Below, one piece after another: positions 9,725 to 21,309 of a stretch of DNA of 64,000 nt. Positions within the stretch are counted from its first letter, which is position 1. Each line of letters opens with the position of its first letter. A program made the position numbers and the translations under genes. The notes beneath the pieces were generated by a model, which was not told the origin of the DNA, ran no database searches, and saw nothing but the letters and a program-made list of their open reading frames with translations. This DNA comes from Litoditis marina (Eukaryota > Nematoda > Chromadorea > Rhabditida > Rhabditidae), in contig OZ038437.1 in the NCBI GenBank assembly GCA_964036275.1, forward strand, positions 13,214,590 through 13,278,589, read 5' to 3'.

Positions 9725-10602
9725 TCTGGAACAAGAATGAATAAAAAAAACTTTCTTGAAGAAGCCCGGAGGGAAGTTTGATTACCATTTATACGAGAAG
9801 TTAATTAATTACTCTTGTAAAGTTATCATTCCAATGAGGAATCGTGCATTTTGTCATTGCACGTTGCTCAGTTCTGCTGTGTTTAACATGTTTCAGGTGG
9901 CTATGCAAATGACTGACAGTATATACGAGGAATAAATGTCACTAAAATGCCATTGCGTTTTTTGCTACATCTTTATGTTCATCTTATCCTTTCGTTTCAG
10001 ACTTCGGGTGTGTTCAACTCGTTTGGTTTGAATACTGGTGTATTTTTTTCCAGAAATTGTATTTTTACTTTCATAATTTGAACTTGGTTAGACTGCTTTG
10101 TGAGTATGCCATATTCAGAAGTCAAGAAAATTGCAAAGCTACAAGTTAAAATAGTTTTATAAGTACCAGTTGTTATTCTATTACACAGAGAAGAACCTAT
10201 CAAAAGCTCATGCTGAATTTATTGATTGCTCTTCTGAGGCACAAATATTTGTAAGGAAATAGTCAATAGAAAATTGACGGTAACATTCTAAAAGGTGAAA
10301 AAGAGTTGAAAAGGAGAAAGAATGGAAATTTGCTTGTTGGAAAGATATTCTGGCACACTTTTAAAGGTAAATTTGTTTTGTCTGGAACATTTCGTCAGCG
10401 CAGACAATTAAAACGAATGACAAATCACACAAACTTTGAGAAATGCATTTCGATTTTTGAAAGGATGAAATTGCCAATAGAATACCGGATGCTCTTATTA
10501 AACTTGAACTGAACCTAGCTATCATGAAATCTTAGCCTAACTCGACAAATGTTGATTCGAAGCTTTTGTATGCTCTATTTAGTGTTGTTAAACTTCTTGG
10601 TG
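9725..10602. other. Intergenic stretch without a gene
   Basis: Holds the presumed spliced-leader acceptor of the minus-strand gene (9726-9745) and the second copy of the ~90-bp dispersed repeat (9830-9915). The rest is AT-rich with short open frames that have no signal peptide, domain or paralog in the window. I see no further feature. Confidence 0.6.
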
Positions 10603-10799
10603 TATAGTCAGTGCCAACGGAAAGGCGGAAGGGTACTGTATATCTCACTTTTCGCTGTGTGCGAACACATGCCTTCGATTCCAACGCTTGTCCGTTATGT
10701 GCTCTAATAGCCCAGTGGTTAGTGTCCTGCTACGCAACTTTTGCTCGCATGTTCGATTCCGGCAAGAGACAGACATTTTAAAATTTGGCACTCACTATA
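10603..10799 (+). repeat. tRNA-like SINE/MITE repeat, copy C
   Basis: Starts TATAGTCAGTGCC and ends CTCACTATA. A-box-like TAGCCCAGTGGTTAG and B-box-like GTTCGATTCC are ~35 bases apart. It lies immediately before the first, decayed unit of the tRNA-Val array. Confidence 0.75.
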
Positions 10800-11017
10800 C
10801 AATAAACGGATTCACTTCTCATTTTCATTGAAAATGAAATGGTAACAAAAATTTGCTCTACTAATGATTGATTATGTGCTACACTCCCTCATTCTAACTT
10901 GAGTTTGTAATGGAAATTGTCTTCCTAAATTTACTAGTAATAGCTTTGCTGAAGTTCGTGACCCGCCAGTGGTCTACCCCGTTTCATGTTCCCACGAATA
11001 AGCGCAACCAGATCAGT

Positions 11018-11089
11018 GGTCCTGTGGTGTAGCGGTTATCACGTCTGCTTCACACGCAGAAGGTCGCCGGTTTGATCCCGGCCAGGACC
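11018..11089 (+). tRNA. tRNA-Val(CAC) V1, T-loop variant
   Basis: First gene of the array, + strand, in a diverged long-A context. T loop reads TTTGATC: C56 is changed to T, which breaks the G19-C56 contact, so function is doubtful. Terminator t1. V4 on the other strand shares the change and the downstream flank, showing it is an inverted copy. Confidence 0.75.
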
Positions 11090-11503
11090 TATTTTGCTTT
11101 TATCAATTTCAATTTAGAACATACTCACGCGAAACCTCAACTTGACAAAAGTCATTTCTAAGCTTTTCTATTTTTTTTTGACTTTATTTTCAAACTCTCG
11201 GTGTATAAATTACGAAAAATCTAAACATTTTGATCAGAAATGGAATGTTTAGAACAGATGAGTTACACCATGTTTTTGAAGTTCGTGGTGTACAATAAAC
11301 GGGTGAACTTCTCATTTTCATTGAAAATGAAATGGTAACAAAATGAGCTCTACTACTGATTGATCAAGTCTATACTCCCTCATTCTAGATTGAGTTTATA
11401 ATGGAAATTGTCTTCCTAAATTTACAAGTAATAGCTTTGCTGAAGTGCGTGCCAGTGGCCTACCCCGTTTCATGTCCCCACGAATAAGCGCAGCCAGATC
11501 AGT

Positions 11504-11575
11504 GGTCCTGTGGTGTAGCGGTTATCACGTCTGCTTCACACGCAGAAGGTCGCCGGTTCGATCCCGGCCAGGACC
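11504..11575 (+). tRNA. tRNA-Val(CAC) V2
   Basis: Intact cloverleaf, anticodon loop TTCACAC, short-A upstream, t1. Flanks match V5 on the opposite strand. Confidence 0.92.
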
Positions 11576-12001
11576 TATTTTGCTTTTATCAATTTTAATT
11601 TCGAACATACTCACGCGAAAACTTAGCGAAACTTGACAAAGGTCCATTTCCAAGCTTTTCTATTCTTTTTGTGACTTCATTTTCAACCTCTCGGTGTACA
11701 AATTACGAAAAATCTACACAGTTTGATTAGAAATGGAATGTTTAGAACAGATGAGTTACACCATGTTTTTGAAGTTCTTGGTGTACAATAAACGGGTGAA
11801 CTTCCCATTTTCATTGAAAATGAAATGGTAACAAAATGAGCTCTACTAATGATTGATCAAGTCTATACTCCCTCATTCTAGATTGAGTTTATAATGAAAA
11901 TTGTCTTCGTAAATTTACTAGTAATAGCTTTGCTGAAGTGCGTGACCCGCCAGTGGCCTACCCCGTTTCATGTCCCCACGAATAAGCGCAGCCAGATCAG
12001 T

Positions 12002-12073
12002 GGTCCTGTGGTGTAGCGGTTATCACGTCTGCTTTACACGCAGAAGGTCGTCGGTTCGATCCCGGCCAGGACC
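12002..12073 (+). tRNA. tRNA-Val(TAC) V3
   Basis: Anticodon loop TTTACAC. T50 gives a T-G pair at 50-64. Long-A upstream, t2. Last + strand gene before the inversion. Confidence 0.9.
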
Positions 12074-12194
12074 TATTTTGATTTTATCAATTTGAATTTC
12101 GAACATACTCACGCGAAAACTTAGCGAAACTTGACAAAGGTCATTTCTAAGCTTTTCTATTCTCTTTTTGACTTTATGTTCAACCTCTCGGTGT

Positions 12195-12245
12195 ACAAAT
12201 TTCGAAAATCTACACAGTTTGATTAAAAATGGGAATTTCACCCGT
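12195..12245. other. Inversion junction in the array
   Basis: The + strand unit stops inside TTTGATTA and continues as AAATGGGAATTTCACCC, which is the opposite strand of another unit. The shared AAATGG suggests a short-homology junction. From about 12,240 to 12,540 the sequence is the inverse of 11,018-11,320 (V1 and its downstream spacer). Confidence 0.8.
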
Positions 12246-12454
12246 TTATTGTACACCACGAACTTCAAAAACATGGTGTAACTCATCTGTTCTAAACATT
12301 CCATTTCTGATCAAAATGTTTAGATTTTTCGTAATTTATACACCGAGAGTTTGAAAATAAAGTCAAAAAAAAATAGAAAAGCTTAGAAATGACTTTTGTC
12401 AAGTTGAGGTTTCGCGTGAGTATGTTCTAAATTGAAATTGATAAAAGCAAAATA

Positions 12455-12526
12455 GGTCCTGGCCGGGATCAAACCGGCGACCTTCTGCGTGTGAAGCAGA
12501 CGTGATAACCGCTACACCACAGGACC
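12455..12526 (-). tRNA. tRNA-Val(CAC) V4, T-loop variant
   Basis: Inverted copy of V1 with the same C56-to-T change in the T loop; t1. Its upstream side is a long-A spacer with AAATTTACGAAG like that of V3, so V4 is a mosaic of two parents. Confidence 0.75.
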
Positions 12527-12952
12527 ACTGATCTGGTTGCGCTTATTCGTGGGAACATGAAACGGGGTAGGCCACTGGCGGGTCACGCACTTCAGCAAAG
12601 CTATTACTAGTAAATTTACGAAGACAATTTTCATTATAAACTCAATCTAGAATGAGGGAGTATAGACTTGATCAATCATTAGTAGAGCTCATTTTGTTAC
12701 CATTTCATTTTCAATGAAAATGGGAAGTTCACCCGTTTATTGTACACCAAGAACTTCAAAAACATGGTGTAACTCATCTGTTCTAAACATTCCATTTCTA
12801 ATCAAACTGTGTAGATTTTTCGTAATTTGTACACCGAGAGGTTGAAAATGAAGTCACAAAAAGAATAGAAAAGCTTGGAAATGGACCTTTGTCAAGTTTC
12901 GCTAAGTTTTCGCGTGAGTATGTTCGAAATTAAAATTGATAAAAGCAAAATA

Positions 12953-13024
12953 GGTCCTGGCCGGGATCGAACCGGCGACCTTCTGCGTGTGAAGCAGACG
13001 TGATAACCGCTACACCACAGGACC
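12953..13024 (-). tRNA. tRNA-Val(CAC) V5
   Basis: Intact; short-A upstream, t1. Start of the block repeated 9,450 bp further on (V24). Confidence 0.92.
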
Positions 13025-13445
13025 ACTGATCTGGCTGCGCTTATTCGTGGGGACATGAAACGGGGTAGGCCACTGGCACGCACTTCAGCAAAGCTATTAC
13101 TTGTAAATTTAGGAAGACAATTTCCATTATAAACTCAATCTAGAATGAGGGAGTATAGACTTGATCAATCAGTAGTAGAGCTCATTTTGTTACCATTTCA
13201 TTTTCAATGAAAATGAGAAGTTCACCCGTTTATTGTACACCACGAACTTCAAAAACATGGTGTAACTCATCTGTTCTAAACATTCCATTTCTGATCAAAC
13301 TGTGTAGATTTTTCGAAATTTGTACACCGAGAGGTTGAAAATGAAGTCACAAAAAGAATAGAAAAGCTTAGAAATGGACCTTTGTCAAGTTTCGCTAAGT
13401 TTTCGCGTGAGTATGTTTGAAATTCAAATTGATAAAATCAAAATA

Positions 13446-13517
13446 GGTCCTGGCCGGGATCGAACCGACGACCTTCTGCGTGTAAAGCAGACGTGATAAC
13501 CGCTACACCACAGGACC
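13446..13517 (-). tRNA. tRNA-Val(TAC) V6
   Basis: Intact with T50; short-A upstream, t2. Counterpart of V25. Confidence 0.9.
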
Positions 13518-13937
13518 ACTGATCTGGCTGCGCTTATTCGTGGGGACATGAAACGGGGTAGGCCACTGGCACGCACTTCAGCAAAGCTATTACTTGTAAA
13601 TTTAGGAAGACAATTTCCATTATAAACTCAATCTAGAATGAGGGAGTATAGACTTGATCAATCAGTAGTAGAGCTCATTTTGTTACCATTTCATTTTCAA
13701 TGAAAATGAGAAGTTCACCCGTTTATTGTACACCAAGAACTTCAAAAACATGGTTTAACTCATCTGTTCTAAACATTCCATTTCTAATCAAACTGTGTAG
13801 ATTTTTCGAAATTTGTACACCGAGAGGTTGAAAATAAAGTCAAAAAGAGAACAGAAAAGCTTAGAAATGACCTTTGTCAAGTTTCGCTAAGTTTTCGCGT
13901 GAGTATGTTTGAAATTCAAATTGATAAAATCAAAATA

Positions 13938-14009
13938 GGTCCTGGCCGGGATCGAACCGACGACCTTCTGTGTGTAAAGCAGACGTGATAACCGCTACAC
14001 CACAGGACC
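13938..14009 (-). tRNA. tRNA-Val(TAC) V7, anticodon-stem mismatch
   Basis: G39 changed to A gives a C31-A39 mismatch next to the anticodon loop; T50, short-A, t2. The same change in V26, 9,450 bp away, marks common descent. Possibly impaired. Confidence 0.75.
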
Positions 14010-14429
14010 ACTGATCTGGCTGCGCTTATTCGTGGGGACATGAAACGGGGTAGGCCACTGGCACGCACTTCAGCAAAGCTATTACTTGTAAATTTAGGAA
14101 GACAATTTCCATTATAAACTCAATCTAGAATGAGGGAGTATAGACTTGATCAATCAGTAGTAGAGCTCATTTTGTTACCATTTCATTTTCAATGAAAATG
14201 AGAAGTTCACCCGTTTATTGTACACCAAGAACTTCAAAAACATGGTTTAACTCATCTGTTCTAAACATTCCATTTCTAATCAAACTGTGTAGATTTTTCG
14301 AAATTTGTACACCGAGAGGTTGAAAATAAAGTCAAAAAGAGAACAGAAAAGCTTAGAAATGACCTTTGTCAAGTTTCGCTAAGTTTTCGCGTGAGTATGT
14401 TTGAAATTCAAATTGATAAAATCAAAATA

Positions 14430-14501
14430 GGTCCTGGCCGGGATCGAACCGACGACCTTCTGCGTGTAAAGCAGACGTGATAACCGCTACACCACAGGAC
14501 C
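14430..14501 (-). tRNA. tRNA-Val(TAC) V8
   Basis: Intact with T50; spacer B upstream, t2. Confidence 0.9.
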
Positions 14502-14843
14502 ACTGATCTGGCTGCGCTTATCCGTGGGGACATGAAACGGGGAAGGTTACTGGCGGGTTACGAACTTCAGCAAAAACATCGTTTGTAAAGTTAGTAAGAC
14601 AAATATCATTGTAAACTCAATGCAAACTATGCAAGGGTAGCATATAATCCATTTTTGGTTTAACTCATCTGTTCTAAACATTCCATTTCTAATCAAACTG
14701 TGTAGATTTTTCGTAATTTGTACACCGAGAGGTTGAAAATGAAGTCACAAAAAGAATAGAAAAGCTTAGAAATGGACCTTTGTCAAGTTTCGCTAAGTTT
14801 TCGTGTGAGTATGTTCGAAATTAAAATTGATAAAAGCAAAATA

Positions 14844-14915
14844 GGTCCTGGCCGGGATCGAACCGGCGACCTTCTGCGTGTGAAGCAGACGTGATAACCG
14901 CTACACCACAGGACC
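14844..14915 (-). tRNA. tRNA-Val(CAC) V9
   Basis: Intact; short-A upstream, t1. Downstream flank has TTCGTGTGAG, shared only with V28. Confidence 0.92.
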
Positions 14916-15335
14916 ACTGATCTGGCTGCGCTTATTCGTGGGGACATGAAACGGGGTAGGCCACTGGCACGCACTTCAGCAAAGCTATTACTTGTAAATT
15001 TAGGAAGACAATTTCCATTATAAACTCAATCTAGAATGAGGGAGTATAGACTTGATCAATCAGTAGTAGAGCTCATTTTGTTACCATTTCATTTTCAATG
15101 AAAATGAGAAGTTCACCCGTTTATTGTACACCAAGAACTTCAAAAACATGGTTTAACTCATCTGTTCTAAACATTCCATTTCTAATCAAACTGTGTAGAT
15201 TTTTCGAAATTTGTACACCGAGAGGTTGAAAATAAAGTCAAAAAGAGAACAGAAAAGCTTAGAAATGACCTTTGTCAAGTTTCGCTAAGTTTTCGCGTGA
15301 GTATGTTTGAAATTCAAATTGATAAAATCAAAATA

Positions 15336-15407
15336 GGTCCTGGCCGGGATCGAACCGACGACCTTCTGCGTGTAAAGCAGACGTGATAACCGCTACACCA
15401 CAGGACC
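15336..15407 (-). tRNA. tRNA-Val(TAC) V10
   Basis: Intact with T50; short-A, t2. Counterpart of V29. Confidence 0.9.
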
Positions 15408-15828
15408 ACTGATCTGGCTGCGCTTATTCGTGGGGACATGAAACGGGGTAGGCCACTGGCACGCACTTCAGCAAAGCTATTACTTGTAAATTTAGGAAGA
15501 CAATTTCCATTATAAACTCAATCTAGAATGAGGGAGTATAGACTTGATCAATCAGTAGTAGAGCTCATTTTGTTACCATTTCATTTTCAATGAAAATGAG
15601 AAGTTCACCCGTTTATTGTACACCACGAACTTCAAAAACATGGTGTAACTCATCTGTTCTAAACATTCCATTTCTGATCAAACTGTGTAGATTTTTCGAA
15701 ATTTGTACACCGAGAGGTTGAAAATAAAGTCACAAAAAGAATAGAAAAGCTTAGAAATGGACCTTTGTCAAGTTTCGCTAAGTTTTCGCGTGAGTATGTT
15801 CGAAATTAAAATTGATAAAAGCAAAATA

Positions 15829-15900
15829 GGTCCTGGCCGGGATCGAACCGGCGACCTTCTGCGTGTGAAGCAGACGTGATAACCGCTACACCACAGGACC
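15829..15900 (-). tRNA. tRNA-Val(CAC) V11
   Basis: Intact; short-A, t1. Last gene of the first 9,450-bp-spaced block; the copies diverge at about 16,150/25,600. Confidence 0.92.
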
Positions 15901-16321
15901 ACTGATCTGGCTGCGCTTATTCGTGGGGACATGAAACGGGGTAGGCCACTGGCACGCACTTCAGCAAAGCTATTACTTGTAAATTTAGGAAGACAATTTC
16001 CATTATAAACTCAATCTAGAATGAGGGAGTATAGACTTGATCAATCAGTAGTAGAGCTCATTTTGTTACCATTTCATTTTCAATGAAAATGAGAAGTTCA
16101 CCCGTTTATTGTACACCACGAACTTCAAAAACATGGTGTAACTCATCTGTTCTAAACATTCCATTTCTGATCAAACTGTGTAGATTTTTCGAAATTTGTA
16201 CACCGAGAGGTTGAAAATGAAGTCACAAAAAGAATAGAAAAGCTTAGAAATGGACCTTTGTCAAGTTTCGCTAAGTTTTCGCGTGAGTATGTTTGAAATT
16301 CAAATTGATAAAATCAAAAGA

Positions 16322-16393
16322 GGTCCTGGCCGGGATCGAACCGACGACCTTCTGCGTGTAAAGCAGACGTGATAACCGCTACACCACAGGACC
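16322..16393 (-). tRNA. tRNA-Val(TAC) V12
   Basis: Intact with T50; spacer B upstream. Terminator is TCTTTTGATTTTATC, a one-base variant of t2. First gene of a 1,862-bp tandem block. Confidence 0.9.
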
Positions 16394-16735
16394 ACTGATC
16401 TGGCTGCGCTTATCCGTGGGGACATGAAACGGGGAAGGTTACTGGCGGGTTACGAACTTCAGCAAAAACATCGTTTGTAAAGTTAGTAAGACAAATATCA
16501 TTGTAAACTCAATGCAAACTATGCAAGGGTAGCATATAATCCATTTTTGGTTTAACTCATCTGTTCTAAACATTCCATTTCTAATCAAACTGTGTAGATT
16601 TTTCGTAATTTGTACACCGAGAGGTTGAAAATGAAGTCACAAAAAGAATAGAAAAGCTTAGAAATGGACCTTTGTCAAGTTTCGCTAAGTTTTGGCGTGA
16701 GTATGTTCGAAATTAAAATTGATAAAAGCAAAATA

Positions 16736-16807
16736 GGTCCTGGCCGGGATCGAACCGGCGACCTTCTGCGTGTGAAGCAGACGTGATAACCGCTACACCA
16801 CAGGACC
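16736..16807 (-). tRNA. tRNA-Val(CAC) V13
   Basis: Intact; short-A, t1. A private TTTGGCGTGAG in the downstream flank distinguishes it from V17. Confidence 0.92.
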
Positions 16808-17227
16808 ACTGATCTGGCTGCGCTTATTCGTGGGGACATGAAACGGGGTAGGCCACTGGCACGCACTTCAGCAAAGCTATTACTTGTAAATTTAGGAAGA
16901 CAATTTCCATTATAAACTCAATCTAGAATGAGGGAGTATAGACTTGATCAATCAGTAGTAGAGCTCATTTTGTTACCATTTCATTTTCAATGAAAATGAG
17001 AAGTTCACCCGTTTATTGTACACCAAGAACTTCAAAAACATGGTTTAACTCATCTGTTCTAAACATTCCATTTCTAATCAAACTGTGTAGATTTTTCGAA
17101 ATTTGTACACCGAGAGGTTGAAAATAAAGTCAAAAAGAGAACAGAAAAGCTTAGAAATGACCTTTGTCAAGTTTCGCTAAGTTTTCGCGTGAGTATGTTT
17201 GAAATTCAAATTGATAAAATCAAAATA

Positions 17228-17299
17228 GGTCCTGGCCGGGATCGAACCGACGACCTTCTGCGTGTAAAGCAGACGTGATAACCGCTACACCACAGGACC
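17228..17299 (-). tRNA. tRNA-Val(TAC) V14
   Basis: Intact with T50; short-A, t2. Counterpart of V18. Confidence 0.9.
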
Positions 17300-17719
17300 A
17301 CTGATCTGGCTGCGCTTATTCGTGGGGACATGAAACGGGGTAGGCCACTGGCACGCACTTCAGCAAAGCTATTACTTGTAAATTTAGGAAGACAATTTCC
17401 ATTATAAACTCAATCTAGAATGAGGGAGTATAGACTTGATCAATCAGTAGTAGAGCTCATTTTGTTACCATTTCATTTTCAATGAAAATGAGAAGTTCAC
17501 CCGTTTATTGTACACCACGAACTTCAAAAACATGGTGTAACTCATCTGTTCTAAACATTCCATTTCTAATCAAACTGTGTAGATTTTTCGTAATTTGTAC
17601 ACCGAGAGGTTGAAAATGAAGTCACAAAAAGAATAGAAAAGCTTAGAAATGGACCTTTGTCAAGTTTCGCTAAGTTTTCGCGTGAGTATGTTCGAAATTA
17701 AATTGATAAAAGCAAAATA

Positions 17720-17791
17720 GGTCCTGGCCGGGATCGAACCGGCGACCTTCTGCGTGTAAAGCAGACGTGATAACCGCTACACCACAGGACC
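17720..17791 (-). tRNA. tRNA-Val(TAC) V15, C50 form
   Basis: Differs from the CAC gene only at position 34: it keeps C50 and t1. Spacer B' upstream. This is the clearest sign of a one-base anticodon change. Confidence 0.9.
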
Positions 17792-18183
17792 ACTGATCTC
17801 TCTGCGCTTATTCGTGGGAACATGAAACGGGAAAGGCTACTGGCGGGTGACGAACTTCAGCAAAAACATTGTTGTAAAGTTAGTAAGGCGAATATCATTG
17901 TCAACTTAATGCAAACTATGCAAGGGTAGCAGATAATCAACTTTTTGTTTAACTCATCTGTTCTAAACATTCCATTTCTGATCAAAATGTATATCATGGT
18001 TTAACTCACCTGTTCTAAACATTCCATTTCTAATCAAACTGTGTAGATTTTTCGTAATTTCCACGCCGCTAGGTTGAAAATAAAGTCAAAAAGAGAACAG
18101 AAAAGCTTAGAAATGACCTTTGTCAAGTTTCGCTAAGTTTTCGCGTGAGTATGTTTGAAATTCAAATTGATAAAATCAAAATA

Positions 18184-18255
18184 GGTCCTGGCCGGGATCG
18201 AACCGACGACCTTCTGCGTGTAAAGCAGACGTGATAACCGCTACACCACAGGACC
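18184..18255 (-). tRNA. tRNA-Val(TAC) V16
   Basis: Intact with T50; spacer B, t2. First gene of the second 1,862-bp block. Confidence 0.9.
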
Positions 18256-18597
18256 ACTGATCTGGCTGCGCTTATCCGTGGGGACATGAAACGGGGAAGG
18301 TTACTGGCGGGTTACGAACTTCAGCAAAAACATCGTTTGTAAAGTTAGTAAGACAAATATCATTGTAAACTCAATGCAAACTATGCAAGGGTAGCATATA
18401 ATCCATTTTTGGTTTAACTCATCTGTTCTAAACATTCCATTTCTAATCAAACTGTGTAGATTTTTCGTAATTTGTACACCGAGAGGTTGAAAATGAAGTC
18501 ACAAAAAGAATAGAAAAGCTTAGAAATGGACCTTTGTCAAGTTTCGCTAAGTTTTCGCGTGAGTATGTTCGAAATTAAAATTGATAAAAGCAAAATA

Positions 18598-18669
18598 GGT
18601 CCTGGCCGGGATCGAACCGGCGACCTTCTGCGTGTGAAGCAGACGTGATAACCGCTACACCACAGGACC
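18598..18669 (-). tRNA. tRNA-Val(CAC) V17
   Basis: Intact; short-A, t1. Confidence 0.92.
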
Positions 18670-19089
18670 ACTGATCTGGCTGCGCTTATTCGTGGGGACA
18701 TGAAACGGGGTAGGCCACTGGCACGCACTTCAGCAAAGCTATTACTTGTAAATTTAGGAAGACAATTTCCATTATAAACTCAATCTAGAATGAGGGAGTA
18801 TAGACTTGATCAATCAGTAGTAGAGCTCATTTTGTTACCATTTCATTTTCAATGAAAATGAGAAGTTCACCCGTTTATTGTACACCAAGAACTTCAAAAA
18901 CATGGTTTAACTCATCTGTTCTAAACATTCCATTTCTAATCAAACTGTGTAGATTTTTCGAAATTTGTACACCGAGAGGTTGAAAATAAAGTCAAAAAGA
19001 GAACAGAAAAGCTTAGAAATGACCTTTGTCAAGTTTCGCTAAGTTTTCGCGTGAGTATGTTTGAAATTCAAATTGATAAAATCAAAATA

Positions 19090-19161
19090 GGTCCTGGCCG
19101 GGATCGAACCGACGACCTTCTGCGTGTAAAGCAGACGTGATAACCGCTACACCACAGGACC
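19090..19161 (-). tRNA. tRNA-Val(TAC) V18
   Basis: Intact with T50; short-A, t2. Confidence 0.9.
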
Positions 19162-19581
19162 ACTGATCTGGCTGCGCTTATTCGTGGGGACATGAAACGG
19201 GGTAGGCCACTGGCACGCACTTCAGCAAAGCTATTACTTGTAAATTTAGGAAGACAATTTCCATTATAAACTCAATCTAGAATGAGGGAGTATAGACTTG
19301 ATCAATCAGTAGTAGAGCTCATTTTGTTACCATTTCATTTTCAATGAAAATGAGAAGTTCACCCGTTTATTGTACACCACGAACTTCAAAAACATGGTGT
19401 AACTCATCTGTTCTAAACATTCCATTTCTAATCAAACTGTGTAGATTTTTCGTAATTTGTACACCGAGAGGTTGAAAATGAAGTCACAAAAAGAATAGAA
19501 AAGCTTAGAAATGGACCTTTGTCAAGTTTCGCTAAGTTTTCGCGTGAGTATGTTCGAAATTAAATTGATAAAAGCAAAATA

Positions 19582-19653
19582 GGTCCTGGCCGGGATCGAA
19601 CCGGCGACCTTCTGCGTGTAAAGCAGACGTGATAATCGCTACACCACAGGACC
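19582..19653 (-). tRNA. tRNA-Val(TAC) V19, D-loop variant
   Basis: C50 form with spacer B' and t1, but G19 is A, which removes the G19-C56 contact. Its tandem counterpart V15 keeps G19, so the change came after that duplication. Confidence 0.75.
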
Positions 19654-20045
19654 ACTGATCTCTCTGCGCTTATTCGTGGGAACATGAAACGGGAAAGGCT
19701 ACTGGCGGGTGACGAACTTCAGCAAAAACATTGTTGTAAAGTTAGTAAGGCGAATATCATTGTCAACTTAATGCAAACTATGCAAGGGTAGCAGATAATC
19801 AACTTTTTGTTTAACTCATCTGTTCTAAACATTCCATTTCTGATCAAAATGTATATCATGGTTTAACTCACCTGTTCTAAACATTCCATTTCTAATCAAA
19901 CTGTGTAGATTTTTCGTAATTTCCACGCCGCTAGGTTGAAAATAAAGTCAAAAAGAGAATAGAAAAGCTTAGAAATGACCTTTGTCAAGTTTCGCTAAAT
20001 TTTCGCGTGAGTATGTTCGAAATTCAAATTGATAAAAGCAAAATA

Positions 20046-20054
20046 GGTCCTGGC
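20046..20054 (-). pseudogene. tRNA-Val remnant 1
   Basis: Only the last nine bases of the gene (GCCAGGACC on the minus strand) and the terminator remain. On the + strand the acceptor end runs straight into AAAAACATAG of a B-type spacer. A shared GC at both sides of the loss suggests a short-homology deletion. The same remnant occurs three more times. Confidence 0.85.
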
Positions 20055-20249
20055 AAAAACATAGTTCAACTCATCTGTTCTAAACATTCCATTTCTGATC
20101 AAAATGTTTAGATTATTCGTAATTTGTACACCGAGAGGTTGAAAATAAAGTCAAAAAGAGAATAGAAAAGCTTAGAAATGACCTTTGTCAAGTTTTCGCT
20201 AAGTTTTCGCGTGAGTATGTTCGAAATTAAAATTGATAAAAGCAAAATA

Positions 20250-20321
20250 GGTCCTGGCCGGGATCGAACCGGCGACCTTCTGCGTGTGAAGCAGACGTGA
20301 TAACCGCTACACCACAGGACC
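20250..20321 (-). tRNA. tRNA-Val(CAC) V20
   Basis: Intact; short-A, t1. Only 204 bases after remnant 1. Confidence 0.92.
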
Positions 20322-20740
20322 ACTGATCTGGCTGCGCTTATTCGTGGGGACATGAAACGGGGTAGGCCACTGGCACGCACTTCAGCAAAGCTATTACTTG
20401 TAAATTTAGGAAGACAATTTCCATTATAAACTCAACTTAGAATGAGGGAGTGTAGACTTGATCAATCATTAGTAGAGCTCATTTTTGTTACCATTTCATT
20501 TTCAATGAAAATGGGAAGTTCACCCGTTTATTGTACACCAAGAACTTCAAAAAAATGGTTCAACTCATCTGTTCCAAACATTCCATTTCTGATCAAAATG
20601 TTTAGATTTTTCGTAATTTATACACCGAGAGTTTGAAAATAAAGTCAAAAAAAATAGAAAAGCTTAGAAATGACCTTTGTCAAGTTTCGCTAAGTTTTCG
20701 CGTGAGTATGTTCGAAATTCAAATTGATAAAAGCAAAATA

Positions 20741-20812
20741 GGATCTGGCCGGGATCGAACCGGCGACCTTCTGCGTGTGAAGCAGACGTGATAACCGCTA
20801 CACCACAGGACC
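20741..20812 (-). tRNA. tRNA-Val(CAC) V21, acceptor mismatches
   Basis: 3' acceptor arm reads CAGATCC instead of CAGGACC, giving mismatches 4-69 (C-A) and 3-70 (T-T). Long-A upstream, t1. Likely a pseudogene. V38, its duplicate, has a different change at 69. Confidence 0.6.
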
Positions 20813-21237
20813 ACTGATCTGGTTGCGCTTATTCGTGGGGACATGAAACGGGGTAGGCCACTGGCGGGTCACGCACTTCAGCACAGCTATTACTAGTAAA
20901 TTTAGGAAGACAATTTTCATTATAAACTCAATTTAGAATGAGGGAGTGTAGACTTGATCAATCATTAGTAGAGCTCATTTTGTTACCATTTCATTTTCAA
21001 TGAAACTGGGAAGTTCACCCGTTTATTGTACACCACGAACTTCAAAAACATGGTGTAACTCATCTGTTCTAAACATTCCATTTCTAATCAAACTGTGTAG
21101 ATTTTTCGTAATTTGTACACCGAGAGGTTGAAAATGAAGTCACAAAAAGAATAGAAAAGCTTAGAAATGGACCTTTGTCAAGTTTCGCTAAGTTTTCGCG
21201 TGAGTATGTTCGAAATTAAATTGATAAAAGCAAAATA

Positions 21238-21309
21238 GGTCCTGGCCGGGATCGAACCGGCGACCTTCTGCGTGTAAAGCAGACGTGATAACCGCTACAC
21301 CACAGGACC
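21238..21309 (-). tRNA. tRNA-Val(TAC) V22, C50 form
   Basis: As V15: C50, t1, spacer B'. Followed by remnant 2. Confidence 0.9.

Larger units (their letters stand above)
12550..16150. repeat. Higher-order repeat, copy 1 of the 9,450-bp-spaced pair
   Basis: Carries V5-V11. Matches 22,000-25,600 at constant offset, including private changes in V7/V26 and V9/V28. Only scattered single-base differences are visible, for example GTTCACCC against GTTCGCCC. Confidence 0.88.
16320..20043. repeat. Tandem 1,862-bp higher-order repeat, two copies
   Basis: V12-V15 and V16-V19 have identical spacing (414, 492, 492 bases) and share a distinctive double segment GTATATCATGGTTTAACTC and CCACGCCGCTAGG. The second copy ends where remnant 1 begins. 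Confidence 0.88.

Noticed and set aside
10306..10512. 68-codon + strand frame in the intergenic stretch
   Set aside because: No signal peptide, domain, paralog or splice support; AT-rich by chance.
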